Below are positions 16,786 through 25,286 of a stretch of DNA of 64,000 nucleotides, in pieces (the stretch's first letter is position 1; each line of letters starts with the position of its first letter). The stretch spans positions 1-64,000 of the forward strand of contig PZPC01000009.1 of assembly GCA_003045895.1 (NCBI GenBank). Reading direction: 5' to 3'. The notes under the pieces are model-generated. The model saw only the letters and a list, made by a program, of their open reading frames with translations, was not told where the DNA came from and did not search any database. This DNA comes from Bacteroidota bacterium (GTDB lineage Bacteria > Bacteroidota > Bacteroidia > Chitinophagales > Saprospiraceae). The position numbers and the translations under genes were made by a program.

Positions 16786-17343
16786 ATGAAAAAGGAGTTG
16801 TCACCAACACAACGGGAAGAACTACTTCGCACTTTAAAAAACCGCTTTGAGCACCACCCCAACCGCCACCAAGGGCTGGAATGGGAGAAGGTGCAGGCCC
16901 GGCTGGAGCTGCAGCCGGAAAAACTGTGGTCGCTCCACCAAATGGAAAGCACGGGAGGGGAACCAGATGTGGTAGGTCAGGATCAAAAAACGGGCGAGTA
17001 CCTTTTTTACGATTGTTCGGCGGAAAGCCCCCCAGGTCGCAGAAGTGTGTGCTACGACCGGGAAGGGCTGGAGTCGAGGAAAGACTACAAACCCGCGAAC
17101 AACGCCGTGGATATGGCTGCGGCCATGGGCATCGAACTGTTGACGGAAGCACAATACCGGGCGTTGCAGGAATTGGGAAATTTTGATGCGAAAACATCGA
17201 GCTGGCTGAACACACCTCCTGCGATCAGACAACTCGGTGGGGCCATTTTTGCTGATTTCCGCTACAACCAGGTCTTCGTGTACCACAACGGTGCGCAATC
17301 TTACTATGCAGCCCGGGGGGTCCGTGGCTCGCTGAGGGTTTAA
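16786..17343 (+). CDS. DUF4256 family protein
   Basis: A 185-aa cytoplasmic protein that covers the complete DUF4256 domain. Recognisable parts are KNRFEHHPNRHQGLEWEKV, MESTGGEPDVVGQD, a central YLFYDCSAESPPGRRSVCYD, DMAAAMGIELLTEAQYR and the C-terminal ADFRYNQVFVYHNGAQSYYA. The family is widespread in bacteria and has no known function. It follows the lectin gene by 8 bp and may be read on the same transcript, although a functional link is not obvious. Confidence 0.88.
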   Translation: MKKELSPTQREELLRTLKNRFEHHPNRHQGLEWEKVQARLELQPEKLWSLHQMESTGGEPDVVGQDQKTGEYLFYDCSAESPPGRRSVCYDREGLESRKDYKPANNAVDMAAAMGIELLTEAQYRALQELGNFDAKTSSWLNTPPAIRQLGGAIFADFRYNQVFVYHNGAQSYYAARGVRGSLRV

Positions 17344-17444
17344 CGGCCAGTTTTCGGCCCAAAAACAGTCATAAATCCATCTTATACCACCTCATAAGCT
17401 ACAAAACTGCTAAATTAGCTGTTCACCAATCGCACATCCCGCCT

Positions 17445-18026
17445 ATGGCACGAATCAAACTATCCGACGAGTTCAAGGCGGCCGTGAGCAAAATGCCGGT
17501 AAAAGAGAAAGAGAAGTTGCTGTTCCGCCTGCTGGCCAAAGAGCCCGCGCTGGTCGCCAAACTGGAATTCGAACTACTGGAAGCCGGTAATACCACCGAA
17601 GAACGGCGAGCCGACCTGCAACAACAGATCGCCAAGACCCTGGACAACGCCAACCGCTACTTCTACTCACCGGGCTACCTGCTGCTCGACCTGCGCGCCC
17701 TGAGCGGCGAGATCACCCGCCACGTAGCTACCACCAAAGACAAGTACGGCGAGATCGCCCTCAACTTGTTTATGCTCAATACCGCCCTCGACCTCATGGG
17801 AGACAAAATCCGGGGCTTCTCTTCCCAAAAATCCAATACCCTCGATACCTACGTCGTCAAGCGGGCCTTGAAATTGCTGGCACTGCTGGCCAAAATCCAC
17901 CCCGACTACCAACTGGATTTCCTGAACGACAGGAAAGCACTTGGGAAACACATCGGCGGACTGCACAATATGATGCGCGCCGCCATCTTCAATGGACTGG
18001 ACGTGAATCTGCTGCTGGAGGGATAG
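17445..18026 (+). CDS. Uncharacterised helical protein
   Basis: A 193-aa soluble protein, almost entirely helical, with no motif that I can name. It has a basic N-terminus (MARIKLSDEFKAAVSKMPVKEKEK), a Leu-rich middle (YLLLDLRALSGEITRH) and a conserved-looking TKDKYGEIALNLFMLNTALDL. It ends HIGGLHNMMRAAIFNGLDVNLLLEG. Codon use is like its neighbours and the start ATG at 17445 is clear, so the coding call is firm. It lies 70 bp upstream of the EEP phosphatase gene in the same direction and may form a two-gene unit with it. Confidence 0.75.
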   Translation: MARIKLSDEFKAAVSKMPVKEKEKLLFRLLAKEPALVAKLEFELLEAGNTTEERRADLQQQIAKTLDNANRYFYSPGYLLLDLRALSGEITRHVATTKDKYGEIALNLFMLNTALDLMGDKIRGFSSQKSNTLDTYVVKRALKLLALLAKIHPDYQLDFLNDRKALGKHIGGLHNMMRAAIFNGLDVNLLLEG

Positions 18027-18096
18027 CTGCCCCAGCCAGTTTTTGCTGGTCCTTACCAAAAGAGAACAAGTCTAATAACCACGCAAATCTATCTCG

Positions 18097-19053
18097 ATGT
18101 TACAGTACGAAATACCTGAAATTGCCCTCCAGGAATTGAACAGACTGGAAGACGCTCTCGACCAGCGCATCCCCGCCAAAATAGTCGACCGCAACCTCAT
18201 CATTGCCACCTGGAACCTCCGCGCTTTTGGCGATGTCACCCGCAAATGGAATTCGGATAAAACAGACTCTCCGCGGCGCGATTACCATTCGCTGGAGATC
18301 ATCGCCCGCATTATTCGTCGCTTCGATGTCATTGCCCTCCAGGAAGTGAAGGCCAATATCCGCGCCCTGCGCGATATGCTGAAGATACTGGGCGAAGAAT
18401 GGAGCTTTATCCTGACTGACGTTACCGCCGGCGATGCCGGCAACGGCGAACGGATGGCTTACCTCTTTGATACCCGCCGGATCAAACTCTCCGGACTGGC
18501 CTCTGAATTGGTCGTGCCCCAGGAAGAACTGGACACCATTGCCCCCGATGCCCTTACCAAGCAGTTTGCCCGCACACCCTATGCCGTAAGCTTCCGCAGC
18601 AAGGATACCACCTTTATCCTCGTTACCCTGCACATCCTCTACGGGTCTTCGGCCAAAGACCGGATTCCGGAATTGAAAGCCATTGCCGACTGGATGGCCC
18701 ACTGGGCAGCCAATGTCAACAGCTACGACCAAAACCTGATTGCCCTGGGCGACTTCAACGTGGAAAAACGCGGCGACCTCCTCCACCAGACCTTTATCTC
18801 CAGCGGGCTGTTTATTCCGCCCGACCTGGCCGAGGTCACCCGCAGTATTTTCGACTCCAGCAAGTTTTATGACCATATCGCCTGGTTCAGCAACCGCAAG
18901 GGCGTACCCGAACTGTCGATGCGCTACCTCCGAGGCGGCAATTTCGATTTCCTGCCCTTTGTTTTCAAAAGCCGGGAGCTGACCCCTCAACAAATGTCCT
19001 GGATGATTTCGGACCACTATCCCCTGTGGGCCGAGTTTTCGATGCGGAAATAA
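18097..19053 (+). CDS. Endonuclease/exonuclease/phosphatase (EEP) family protein
   Basis: A 318-aa cytoplasmic protein with a complete EEP core: IATWNLRAFGD (metal-binding Asn), FDVIALQEVKANI (catalytic Glu), FILVTLHILYGSS, NLIALGDFNVEKRGD (Asp-Phe-Asn) and the C-terminal MISDHYPLWAEF (Asp-His). These metal-dependent phosphodiesterases cut DNA, RNA or lipid phosphates. Substrate specificity cannot be told from the motifs. There is no signal peptide, which favours a nucleic-acid or nucleotide substrate. A hairpin at 19131-19155 probably ends the transcript. Confidence 0.88.
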   Translation: MLQYEIPEIALQELNRLEDALDQRIPAKIVDRNLIIATWNLRAFGDVTRKWNSDKTDSPRRDYHSLEIIARIIRRFDVIALQEVKANIRALRDMLKILGEEWSFILTDVTAGDAGNGERMAYLFDTRRIKLSGLASELVVPQEELDTIAPDALTKQFARTPYAVSFRSKDTTFILVTLHILYGSSAKDRIPELKAIADWMAHWAANVNSYDQNLIALGDFNVEKRGDLLHQTFISSGLFIPPDLAEVTRSIFDSSKFYDHIAWFSNRKGVPELSMRYLRGGNFDFLPFVFKSRELTPQQMSWMISDHYPLWAEFSMRK

Positions 19054-19130
19054 ACCACCGGGCCGGCAGGTTTTTTTTCTTCCTGATGGGGTTGGTGCTC
19101 ATGTTACAACCGCGCCGGGCAGCCGCCAGG

Positions 19131-19155
19131 CCGCCCGTGCAAGTGCTACGGGCGG
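19131..19155. terminator. Hairpin between convergent genes
   Basis: An 8-bp stem, CCGCCCGT with ACGGGCGG, around a 9-nt loop, between the ends of the EEP and SDR genes. There is no strong T-run directly next to the stem on the plus strand, so termination is plausible but not certain. Confidence 0.45.
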
Positions 19156-19174
19156 ATTAGAAAAGGTTTTTCTG

Positions 19175-19960
19175 CTACAAGACCGGCGTTCGCCCGCCGT
19201 CAACGGTGATGTTGGTGCCCGAAATGTAGGCCGCCGCGGGGGAAGCCAGGAAAGCAATTACGCCGCCAATTTCGTGGGGCTCCCCGAAGCGGCCCAGGGG
19301 CACGGTCTGTTTCATGCGCTCCATCAACACCTCCTGTTCTAGCTCCTGCTGCCCCGACCAGACGTCGATGAGGCCAGACAAACGCTCGGTTTTCGTAAAA
19401 CCGGGGAGCACGTTGTTGACGGTAATGTGATCCTTGCCCACCTCCCCGGCCAGGGTTTTGGCCCAGTTGGCGACGGCGGCCCGCACCGTATTGGACACGC
19501 CCAGGTTGTTGAGCGGTGCCTTCACGGAAGTGGAAATGACGTTGATAATGCGGCCGTAGCCCGCGGCCCGCATCCCTGGCACCACGGCCTGTGCCAGCAA
19601 GTGGTTGCAAATGAGGTGGTTGTGGAAAGCCTGCTCAAAAGCGGCAGGAGTAGCGTCGATGATCGGACCCGACGGCGGCCCTCCGGTGTTGTTGACGAGA
19701 ATGTGGATGGTTTTGGTTGCGGTCAGGGCCTGCATTTTCTGCTCCAGGTCCGGGCGGTCGGAATAGTCGGCTTGCAGGTAATCGTGGTGTTGGCCCTGCT
19801 GGCGGTCCAGTTCGCCGAGCAAGTCGGTCAATAAGCCCACCGAGCGGGCCAACAGGGTAACATTGGCGCCCAGCGCCGCCAGTTCCAGGGCTGCTGCCTT
19901 GCCAATACCTTTGCTGCTGCCACAAACCAGCGCGTTTTTACCCCTCAGGTCAAGATTCAT
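19175..19960 (-). CDS. Short-chain dehydrogenase with atypical active site
   Basis: A 261-aa Rossmann-fold SDR. The cofactor loop is CGSSKGIG (13-20), with a second motif LVNNTGG at 88-94 instead of NNAG, and the C-terminal VNNVLPGFTKTER and YISGTNITVDGG typical of FabG-like enzymes. The catalytic Ser is present (Ser143 in VISTSVKAPL), but the YxxxK pair is replaced: the aligned segment is LGVSNTVRAAVANWAK, giving Ser156 and Arg160 where Tyr and Lys belong. A subgroup annotated as 3-oxoacyl-ACP reductase has a similar SNxxR segment, so this may be a family trait. The substrate is unknown. It is divergent from the LpxH-like gene. Confidence 0.85.
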   Translation of the reverse strand: MNLDLRGKNALVCGSSKGIGKAAALELAALGANVTLLARSVGLLTDLLGELDRQQGQHHDYLQADYSDRPDLEQKMQALTATKTIHILVNNTGGPPSGPIIDATPAAFEQAFHNHLICNHLLAQAVVPGMRAAGYGRIINVISTSVKAPLNNLGVSNTVRAAVANWAKTLAGEVGKDHITVNNVLPGFTKTERLSGLIDVWSGQQELEQEVLMERMKQTVPLGRFGEPHEIGGVIAFLASPAAAYISGTNITVDGGRTPVL

Positions 19961-20023
19961 ATCGGTTGTTTGTTTCCCTAAAGATAAGACTATGCCAGAT
20001 ATTTTGCGGCTTTTGGTATTTTT

Positions 20024-20827
20024 GTGACCACTTTCAAATTAATCGATCAGCGTTTGGGCAAAACATACTTCGCGTCAGATTTTCACCTGGGTATCAACGG
20101 TCGGCTTTCCAGCGCCGAACGGGAACGGCAATTGGTTCGCTGGCTCGACGCCATTGCGCCCGATGCCGAGGCCATCTACCTGGTTGGCGATCTCTTCGAC
20201 TTCTGGTTTGAATACCAGACAGTCGTGCCGCGGGGGTTCATCCGGTTGTTGGGTAAGCTGGCTGCCCTCCGCGATGCCAGCATCCCCATCTACCTCTTTA
20301 CCGGCAACCACGATATGTGGATGTTCGACTACCTCGCCCAGGAACTGGACGTGCCCATCTACCGGGAGCCCATCGTAAGGGAAATCAACGGAAAGACTTT
20401 CTTCATCGGCCACGGCGATGGCCTCGGCCCCGGTGACCACGGGTACAAATTCCTCAAGAAAGTCTTCGCCAATCGCGTCTGCCAGTGGCTGTTCGCGCGC
20501 CTGCACCCCAACCTGGGCATTGGCCTGGCACAGTGGCTGTCGGGCACCAGCCGCGCGGCCAACCACGACGAAGACCGCTTTCTGGGCGCCGCCAAAGAAT
20601 GGCTCGTGCAGTACAGCATCCGCAAGTCGGCCGCTCAACCCGAAATCGATTACTTCGTCTTCGGCCACCGCCACCTGCCCATCGACTACCTCCTGCCCAA
20701 CGGCCGCAGCCGCTACCTCAACCTCGGCGAATGGGTATACTACAACTCCTACGCTGTCTTCGACGGGACCGACCTCCAGCTCGCGTTTTTTGAAAATCCG
20801 GCGGGGAAGGTGGAAGGAGAGGGGTAA
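20024..20827 (+). CDS. UDP-2,3-diacylglucosamine diphosphatase, LpxH-like
   Basis: A 267-aa metallophosphoesterase with all five family blocks: YFASDFHLG (Asp, His), YLVGDLFDFWFEY (Gly-Asp), LFTGNHDMWMFDY (Asn-His-Asp), FFIGHGDGLG and FVFGHRHLP. In Bacteroidota this LpxH-like group hydrolyses UDP-2,3-diacylglucosamine to lipid X in lipid A synthesis at the inner-membrane surface. The start is uncertain. GTG at 20024 is the longest option, but it directly follows TATTTTTG, which itself matches a -7 promoter element; a TTG at 20054, a few codons before KTYFASDFHLG, would agree better with the family's usual N-terminus. The 3' end overlaps the beginning of the repeat region. Confidence 0.85.
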   Translation: MTTFKLIDQRLGKTYFASDFHLGINGRLSSAERERQLVRWLDAIAPDAEAIYLVGDLFDFWFEYQTVVPRGFIRLLGKLAALRDASIPIYLFTGNHDMWMFDYLAQELDVPIYREPIVREINGKTFFIGHGDGLGPGDHGYKFLKKVFANRVCQWLFARLHPNLGIGLAQWLSGTSRAANHDEDRFLGAAKEWLVQYSIRKSAAQPEIDYFVFGHRHLPIDYLLPNGRSRYLNLGEWVYYNSYAVFDGTDLQLAFFENPAGKVEGEG

Positions 20828-21858
20828 AAGGGGAAAGGTTGGGCAGGTGTAAAAGTGTAAACGGAAAGCCGGAATATGGACGGTCGGAAGTCCTCCTTTG
20901 GAGGAGGTGTCACGCCCGGGCGTGAGCGGAGGAGGAAAGAGGCTCGAAGTTGGAAGGGTAGCACCGTAAAAACACCTTAACCCCAAAAACGCCGCGAGCC
21001 GCCAACGCTGAAGACGTGGCAGGCTGCTGCGTTGCGCCGTCGCGAGCACCAAAGTAGTACAGCCACAGTAATCAACGGATCACGCGCAGCTACAGCGGGT
21101 GGGCCTTCTCCTTCAGGACTACGGCTATCACACAAGTTGCAGGGGAATTAATATTAATTTGTTGCCCCCAGCTCCATAAATGACGCCAAACCGCTGCCCT
21201 GGCACCAGTCCCGGAGGGACGCCTGCCACGTCTTTAGCGTGGAAACATCCTTGCCAGGGTCGTCAGACCCTGGACCAAAAGCCCCTGGTAGAAGGAGTTC
21301 TGTAAGAACGACAGTTTAACCCCAATTCAAGCCGCTCAAATTTGGCAAACTGGTAAAAGGAGTTCTGTAAGAACGCCTGCCACGTCTTTAGCGTGGACAG
21401 CCCACTCGACAGCCTCCATGCAGCTCATATATCTTTCGCTCCTACAGAGCTTTGCAAACTATTCAGCCAATTTATCCAGGGTCTGACGACCCTGGCAATA
21501 AGCTATCGTTCCTACGGAACTACAGCTAAGACTGCCCGACCCAAAGAAATAATGCCGAATCAATGGGAATTAGATAGATTTAACCCCATTTGGCAAGGCC
21601 TCTTCCTGCTTGATAATGCAACTTGTGTTATAGCCGTAGTCCTTCAGGAGACCGCTTGTGCAGCAAGCAGCGCCTGCCGCGTCTTCAGTGCGGGGCGAGG
21701 GCGGGCAGCGAGGTCGGAAGTAGCCCACGCTGAAGACGTGGCAGGCCCGTGTAAAGGTGTAAAAGGGGAAAGGTGTAAAGGGGGGTGTAAGGGTGTAAAA
21801 GGGGAAAGGTGTAAAAGTGAGAGGTGCGAAAGTGTAAAGGTTGGGTAAGTGTAAAAGC
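20821..21858. repeat. Mosaic of hairpin (REP-like) repeat families
   Basis: The 1079-bp gap between the LpxH-like gene and the gene at 21907 has no supported ORF but is dense in short palindromic repeats. Family a is CCAGGGTCGTCAGACCCTGG at 21254-21273, with a near copy at 21476-21495. Family b is AGTTCTGTAAGAACG at 21296-21310 and 21361-21375, with inverted variants at 21437-21451 and 21507-21521. Family c is GCCTGCCACGTCTTTAGCGTGG-like (22 bp) at 21221-21242, 21375-21396 and 21672-21693, and inverted at 21003-21024 and 21725-21746. Family d is the palindrome TCACGCCCGGGCGTGA at 20910-20925. G-rich direct repeats built from GGTGTAAAAGGGGAAA flank the cluster at 20821-20862 and 21749-21858. 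Confidence 0.75.
21108..21650. repeat. Long-range 34-bp inverted repeat bounding a 543-bp segment
   Basis: The segment 21108-21141 (begins CTCCTTCAGGACTACGGCTA, ends ACACAAGTTGCA) and 21617-21650 are reverse complements with only a few mismatches. They bracket most of the family a, b and c hairpins. The arrangement resembles the ends of a composite repeat or non-autonomous element, but no transposase fragment or target duplication is visible inside or beside it. Confidence 0.6.
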
Positions 21859-21906
21859 AATATCCACCCACTCCCCGCGGTTAAAGAAGCAGCCACCGAT
21901 CGATTT

Positions 21907-22734
21907 ATGAAAAGACCAATGGGGAGCATAAAATACAGTTGTTTGTTGGGCTTGTGCTGGAGCAGCCTGCTGGTAGCGGCGCAGCCAGCGGATAGCTTGT
22001 GGTTGCCGGTGTACGAAAAAGCCAGTTTGCGCTACTTCGCCCTGGATCCGCTGCAACAGTTGCTGGCTGTCGGCACCGACGACGAAGTCGTCAAGTATGC
22101 CCCAGACGGGCAGGAGCTCTTCCGTTACCACAACACGGTACTCGGCGACCTGGCTACCATTGATGCCGCCGATCCGTTCAATATCCTGTTGTTTTTCCCC
22201 GAGCAACAAACGGTCGTGCTGCTCGACCGTACCCTCAGCGACCGCGCCCAACTGGATCTTCGAACCACGCCGGTGCAGAATGCTACCGCCGCCGCCCGCA
22301 GCTACGACAACAACCTCTGGGTGTACGACGACTTTGCCGGGCGCCTCTTCAAGCTCAGTTCCCGGGGCGAGGTATTGTTTACCTCCAACGACCTCCGCCT
22401 CAGCGAGGGGCTCCGCCACGGCGCTACCCACATCCTGTGGCAGGGCAACCAGTTGCTGCTCAACTTTCCGGAACGGGGCGTAGCCGTCTTTTCCCTCCAG
22501 GGGCGTCTCCTCCAGTGGTGGCCCTTGCCGGGCATTACCGACTGTTTCCTGGATCAGGGCCAATTCTTTTTCCGGCAGGCCGATCAGTACGCCGTTTTTC
22601 TGCCCGAGCAGCAAGTTCGCGAAGCTTTCAACTGGGGAAGCACCCTGCCCGCGCCAGTATGCTACCGCCAACAGCTGGATCGCCGCTATCTACTGGACGA
22701 ACAGGGCTTGCTCCGGGTGCAGGTGCGGCGGTAA
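21907..22734 (+). CDS. Exported beta-propeller-like protein
   Basis: A 275-aa protein, with the start placed at ATG 21907 because MKRPMGSIKYSCLLGLCWSS opens a signal peptide that ends LLVAAQ; the longer open frame upstream lies in repeat DNA. The mature part alternates short strands and turns in the manner of a six- or seven-bladed propeller, with LRYFALDPLQQLLAVGTDDE, VVKYAPDGQELFRY, NNLWVYDDFAGRLFKLSSRG and RGVAVFSLQGRLLQWWPL. It is probably periplasmic. No catalytic motif is visible. The family is common in Bacteroidota genomes without a known role. The G-rich repeat ends about 48 bp upstream of the start, so the repeat region may contain its promoter. Confidence 0.75.
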   Translation: MKRPMGSIKYSCLLGLCWSSLLVAAQPADSLWLPVYEKASLRYFALDPLQQLLAVGTDDEVVKYAPDGQELFRYHNTVLGDLATIDAADPFNILLFFPEQQTVVLLDRTLSDRAQLDLRTTPVQNATAAARSYDNNLWVYDDFAGRLFKLSSRGEVLFTSNDLRLSEGLRHGATHILWQGNQLLLNFPERGVAVFSLQGRLLQWWPLPGITDCFLDQGQFFFRQADQYAVFLPEQQVREAFNWGSTLPAPVCYRQQLDRRYLLDEQGLLRVQVRR

Positions 22735-22920
22735 ACGAAAACCACCTAACCCAACTCAGTCCAGTCCAGCCCAGCCCGGGTTGCGGGTAGGGGCAATAGC
22801 GCAGCCTTGCACCGTGAAAAAATATAGCTATTTTGCGGCCAATTCCAACCCGAATTGTCAACCATCCTGGCCAGGCATTGTTGCTAGGAAGCAGTTACCA
22901 ATTACATCAAGCATTTTTTC

Positions 22921-24027
22921 ATGAGCGATACCCAGTTTCACCCCCTTGCGATCAGTCAGATTAAAACAGAAACGGATGACACCGTCAGCCTGTATTTTGC
23001 CATTCCCGAGGACTTGACCGAAACTTACAAATATACCCAGGGCCAGTACCTGACGCTGCGTTTTACCATCAACGGCCAGGAAGTACGCCGGGCTTACTCC
23101 ATGAGCTCGTCACCGCTGGAACCCCACCTGGCCGTCACCGTCAAGCGGGTAACCGGTGGCCTGGTGTCCAACTATATCCACGATCAACTCAAGGCTGGCG
23201 ACGAGGTAGATGTCATGCCACCGCAAGGCCGTTTCTATACCAAACTCGACCCCGCCCAACGCAAAACCTACTACCTCTTCGGCGCCGGATCGGGCATCAC
23301 CCCGCTGATGTCGATCCTGAAAACGACCCTGGAAGCGGAGGGGCAGAGCAGTATCCACCTCCTCTACGGGAGCCGCCAGGACGATCAAATTATTTTTTAC
23401 GAAGAACTGGAAGCGCTCACTCAGCGCTACGAAGGCCAGCTGACGGTGACCTACATCGTGAGCCAACCCCGGCTGGAAAAAGCAGGTGGGATCGGGGGCT
23501 GGTTCAAAAAAGGAATACCCTCCTGGGCTGGTCCTACGGGCCGTATCGATGCGGTTGCCCTGGACCGCTTTCTGGATGAATACCCCGCCAAGGGCAGCGG
23601 TGCTGAATACTTCATCTGTGGCCCGGGCGCGATGATCGACACCGTCGAAGCCAACCTCGTCGAGCACGGTATCAACAAAAAGCAGATCCACGCCGAGCGT
23701 TTTGTCAACGCGGCCGACGTGGCCGCCAGTAAAGCCACTGGTGGCGTTGGCGCGGGTGAGGTAAAGGTCCATCTGCGCGGCGAAAGCATCAGCCTGAACG
23801 TGCCCGCCGGAAAAACCATCCTGGAAGCCCTGCTCGACGCGAAGCACGATGCCCCCTACTCGTGTATGGCCGGCGCCTGCTCTACCTGCATGGCCAAGGT
23901 GGTGACGGGCAAGGTCCGCATGGATGTTTGTTACGCCCTCGACGAGGACGAAGTCGCCAAAGGCTATGTCCTCGCCTGCCAGTCGCACCCCGAGGGTGGG
24001 CCGGTAGAGCTTACTTTTGACGTATAG
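22921..24027 (+). CDS. FAD/[2Fe-2S] reductase, PaaE/Hcr-like
   Basis: A 368-aa three-domain electron-transfer flavoprotein. Residues about 8-105 form the FAD domain with the RAYSMSSSP motif; about 110-245 form the NAD(P) domain with FGAGSGITPLMSIL and ICGPGAMIDTVE. The C-terminal 90 residues are a plant-type [2Fe-2S] ferredoxin domain, with SCMAGACSTCMAKVVTG and a late ACQSHP supplying the C-x4-C-x2-C...C ligands. This order is that of PaaE, the reductase of the phenylacetyl-CoA epoxidase, and related oxygenase reductases. No paaABCD genes are nearby, so the oxygenase partner is elsewhere or different. Confidence 0.88.
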   Translation: MSDTQFHPLAISQIKTETDDTVSLYFAIPEDLTETYKYTQGQYLTLRFTINGQEVRRAYSMSSSPLEPHLAVTVKRVTGGLVSNYIHDQLKAGDEVDVMPPQGRFYTKLDPAQRKTYYLFGAGSGITPLMSILKTTLEAEGQSSIHLLYGSRQDDQIIFYEELEALTQRYEGQLTVTYIVSQPRLEKAGGIGGWFKKGIPSWAGPTGRIDAVALDRFLDEYPAKGSGAEYFICGPGAMIDTVEANLVEHGINKKQIHAERFVNAADVAASKATGGVGAGEVKVHLRGESISLNVPAGKTILEALLDAKHDAPYSCMAGACSTCMAKVVTGKVRMDVCYALDEDEVAKGYVLACQSHPEGGPVELTFDV

Positions 24028-24041
24028 CGTACGTTTGAATT

Positions 24042-25103
24042 TTAATCCTTCGCCGTCAATACTGCTACGAACCGATCGTGTTCCAGGGGTTTTTCCTTGT
24101 GGATTTCCAGCAGCGCGATGAGGCCAGCGGTAGAAGCCGGCAGGATTTTAGCCCCTTCTTTCTTCAGTAAGTAAGTACTCATCTTGCGCAGCATCTGGTC
24201 GCTGATGTGGTAGGCCCGGCCTTCCGACTGGCGCAGGGCGTAGAGGGCTTCATCGCCGTCGAAGCTGTGCCAGTTGATGAGGGGCTCGTTGTATTTGGTC
24301 TCCTTGATGAGGTTCGGCGACAGGTCCTTACAGTGGTCCAACCCCGCCAGGAACGACGAAATAATAGGGTTCTTGTGGGTCGATGAGCCAGCCACCATCC
24401 GGGGAATGCGCGAGGTCTTGCCCTTCTTGTAGAGGTTCACAAAGCCCCGGTAAATACCCGCAAAGAGGGTGCCATTCGACACCGGCGCCGCACAATACCT
24501 GGGTGCGTCGCGCAGTTGGTCGTAAATTTCCAGCGCGATCTGGGAATAGGCCTGGATCTGGAGCGGCGTATTGGCGCCGCCGGGGTTGGCATCGTACCAG
24601 TCGTGGTCTTGGGCGAGCGCGCTGCTGGCCGTTACCACATCTTCGTAGCTGCCATCGAGGCGGATAATGCTGGCGTTGAGTTCCTCCATCTCCCGGATTC
24701 GGTCGGTGTGGTAGCTGGCGGGAATATAAATTTTGCAGTGCAGCCCCGCCAGGTCGGCGGCCAGCGCTACCGCCACGCCGTAGTTGCCACAGGTTGCCAC
24801 GGAGATCACCTGGTAGCCCCGCCGGAGGGCGTCGTAGACCTGGGCGAAGGCGATGCGGTCTTTCTGCGTCCCCGTGGGGTTGTCGCCTTCGTACTTGAGG
24901 TACAGCTGCCGGATGCCAAACTCGCGCTCCAGGCTTTTGGCGCGGCTCATGCTGCTATCGCCCACCTCCAGGTTCATAATATCTTCGAAGTGCTCCAGGC
25001 GGTCGATCAGGGATAAGCGCGGATCTTTAATGGCCTGGCTGAGTTCCAATGCTTCTTTAGATACCTTGTTGTCGGAGGTCTGAACACCGTCGAGTAAGAT
25101 CAT
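24042..25103 (-). CDS. Threonine-synthase-like PLP enzyme
   Basis: A 353-aa fold-type II PLP enzyme. The PLP-binding lysine is Lys81 in NPTGTQKDRIAFAQ. The phosphate/substrate loop is SVATCGNYGVAVALAADLAG, and PVSNGTLFAGIYRGF supplies the later Gly-rich loop. Threonine synthases have TGSFKDR at the Lys site; here the sequence is TGTQKDR, so the substrate may differ (threonine synthase, threonine deaminase or a diaminopropionate-type lyase are all possible). It is convergent with the PaaE-like gene (14-bp gap), and a terminator lies between its start region and rplI. Confidence 0.8.
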   Translation of the reverse strand: MILLDGVQTSDNKVSKEALELSQAIKDPRLSLIDRLEHFEDIMNLEVGDSSMSRAKSLEREFGIRQLYLKYEGDNPTGTQKDRIAFAQVYDALRRGYQVISVATCGNYGVAVALAADLAGLHCKIYIPASYHTDRIREMEELNASIIRLDGSYEDVVTASSALAQDHDWYDANPGGANTPLQIQAYSQIALEIYDQLRDAPRYCAAPVSNGTLFAGIYRGFVNLYKKGKTSRIPRMVAGSSTHKNPIISSFLAGLDHCKDLSPNLIKETKYNEPLINWHSFDGDEALYALRQSEGRAYHISDQMLRKMSTYLLKKEGAKILPASTAGLIALLEIHKEKPLEHDRFVAVLTAKD

Positions 25104-25228
25104 GGTTTAAAGGGATTGGGTATTTAAAGATACTACTTTGGTTAAACAAATATTTCCCGGGCAAGTTGCGGGTGGCTACGCCGGTGCAGCAGTACCCGCC
25201 GCCAGGTTGCGGGGAAGTACAAAAAAAC

Positions 25229-25269
25229 AAAAAGCCCGGCTCACTGCGAACAGCGAGTCGGGCTTTTTT
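25229..25269. terminator. Bidirectional terminator between rplI and the PLP-enzyme gene
   Basis: A strong stem, AAAAAGCCCGGCTC with GAGTCGGGCTTTTT, carries an A-run on one side and a T-run on the other, so it works in either direction. It ends the rpsF-rpsR-rplI transcript. Confidence 0.85.
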
Positions 25270-25286
25270 AGCGATAGTGGCGTAAT

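Noticed and set aside
20075-21052. Long minus-strand frame opposite the LpxH-like gene
   Set aside because: A shadow of a GC-rich gene: codon use mirrors the plus strand and the plus-strand frame has all five metallophosphatase motifs.
21393-21848. 151-aa plus-strand frame in the repeat mosaic
   Set aside because: It is built from the hairpin repeats and ends in a Lys-Gly-Val-Lys-Gly run from the G-rich tract; not a protein.
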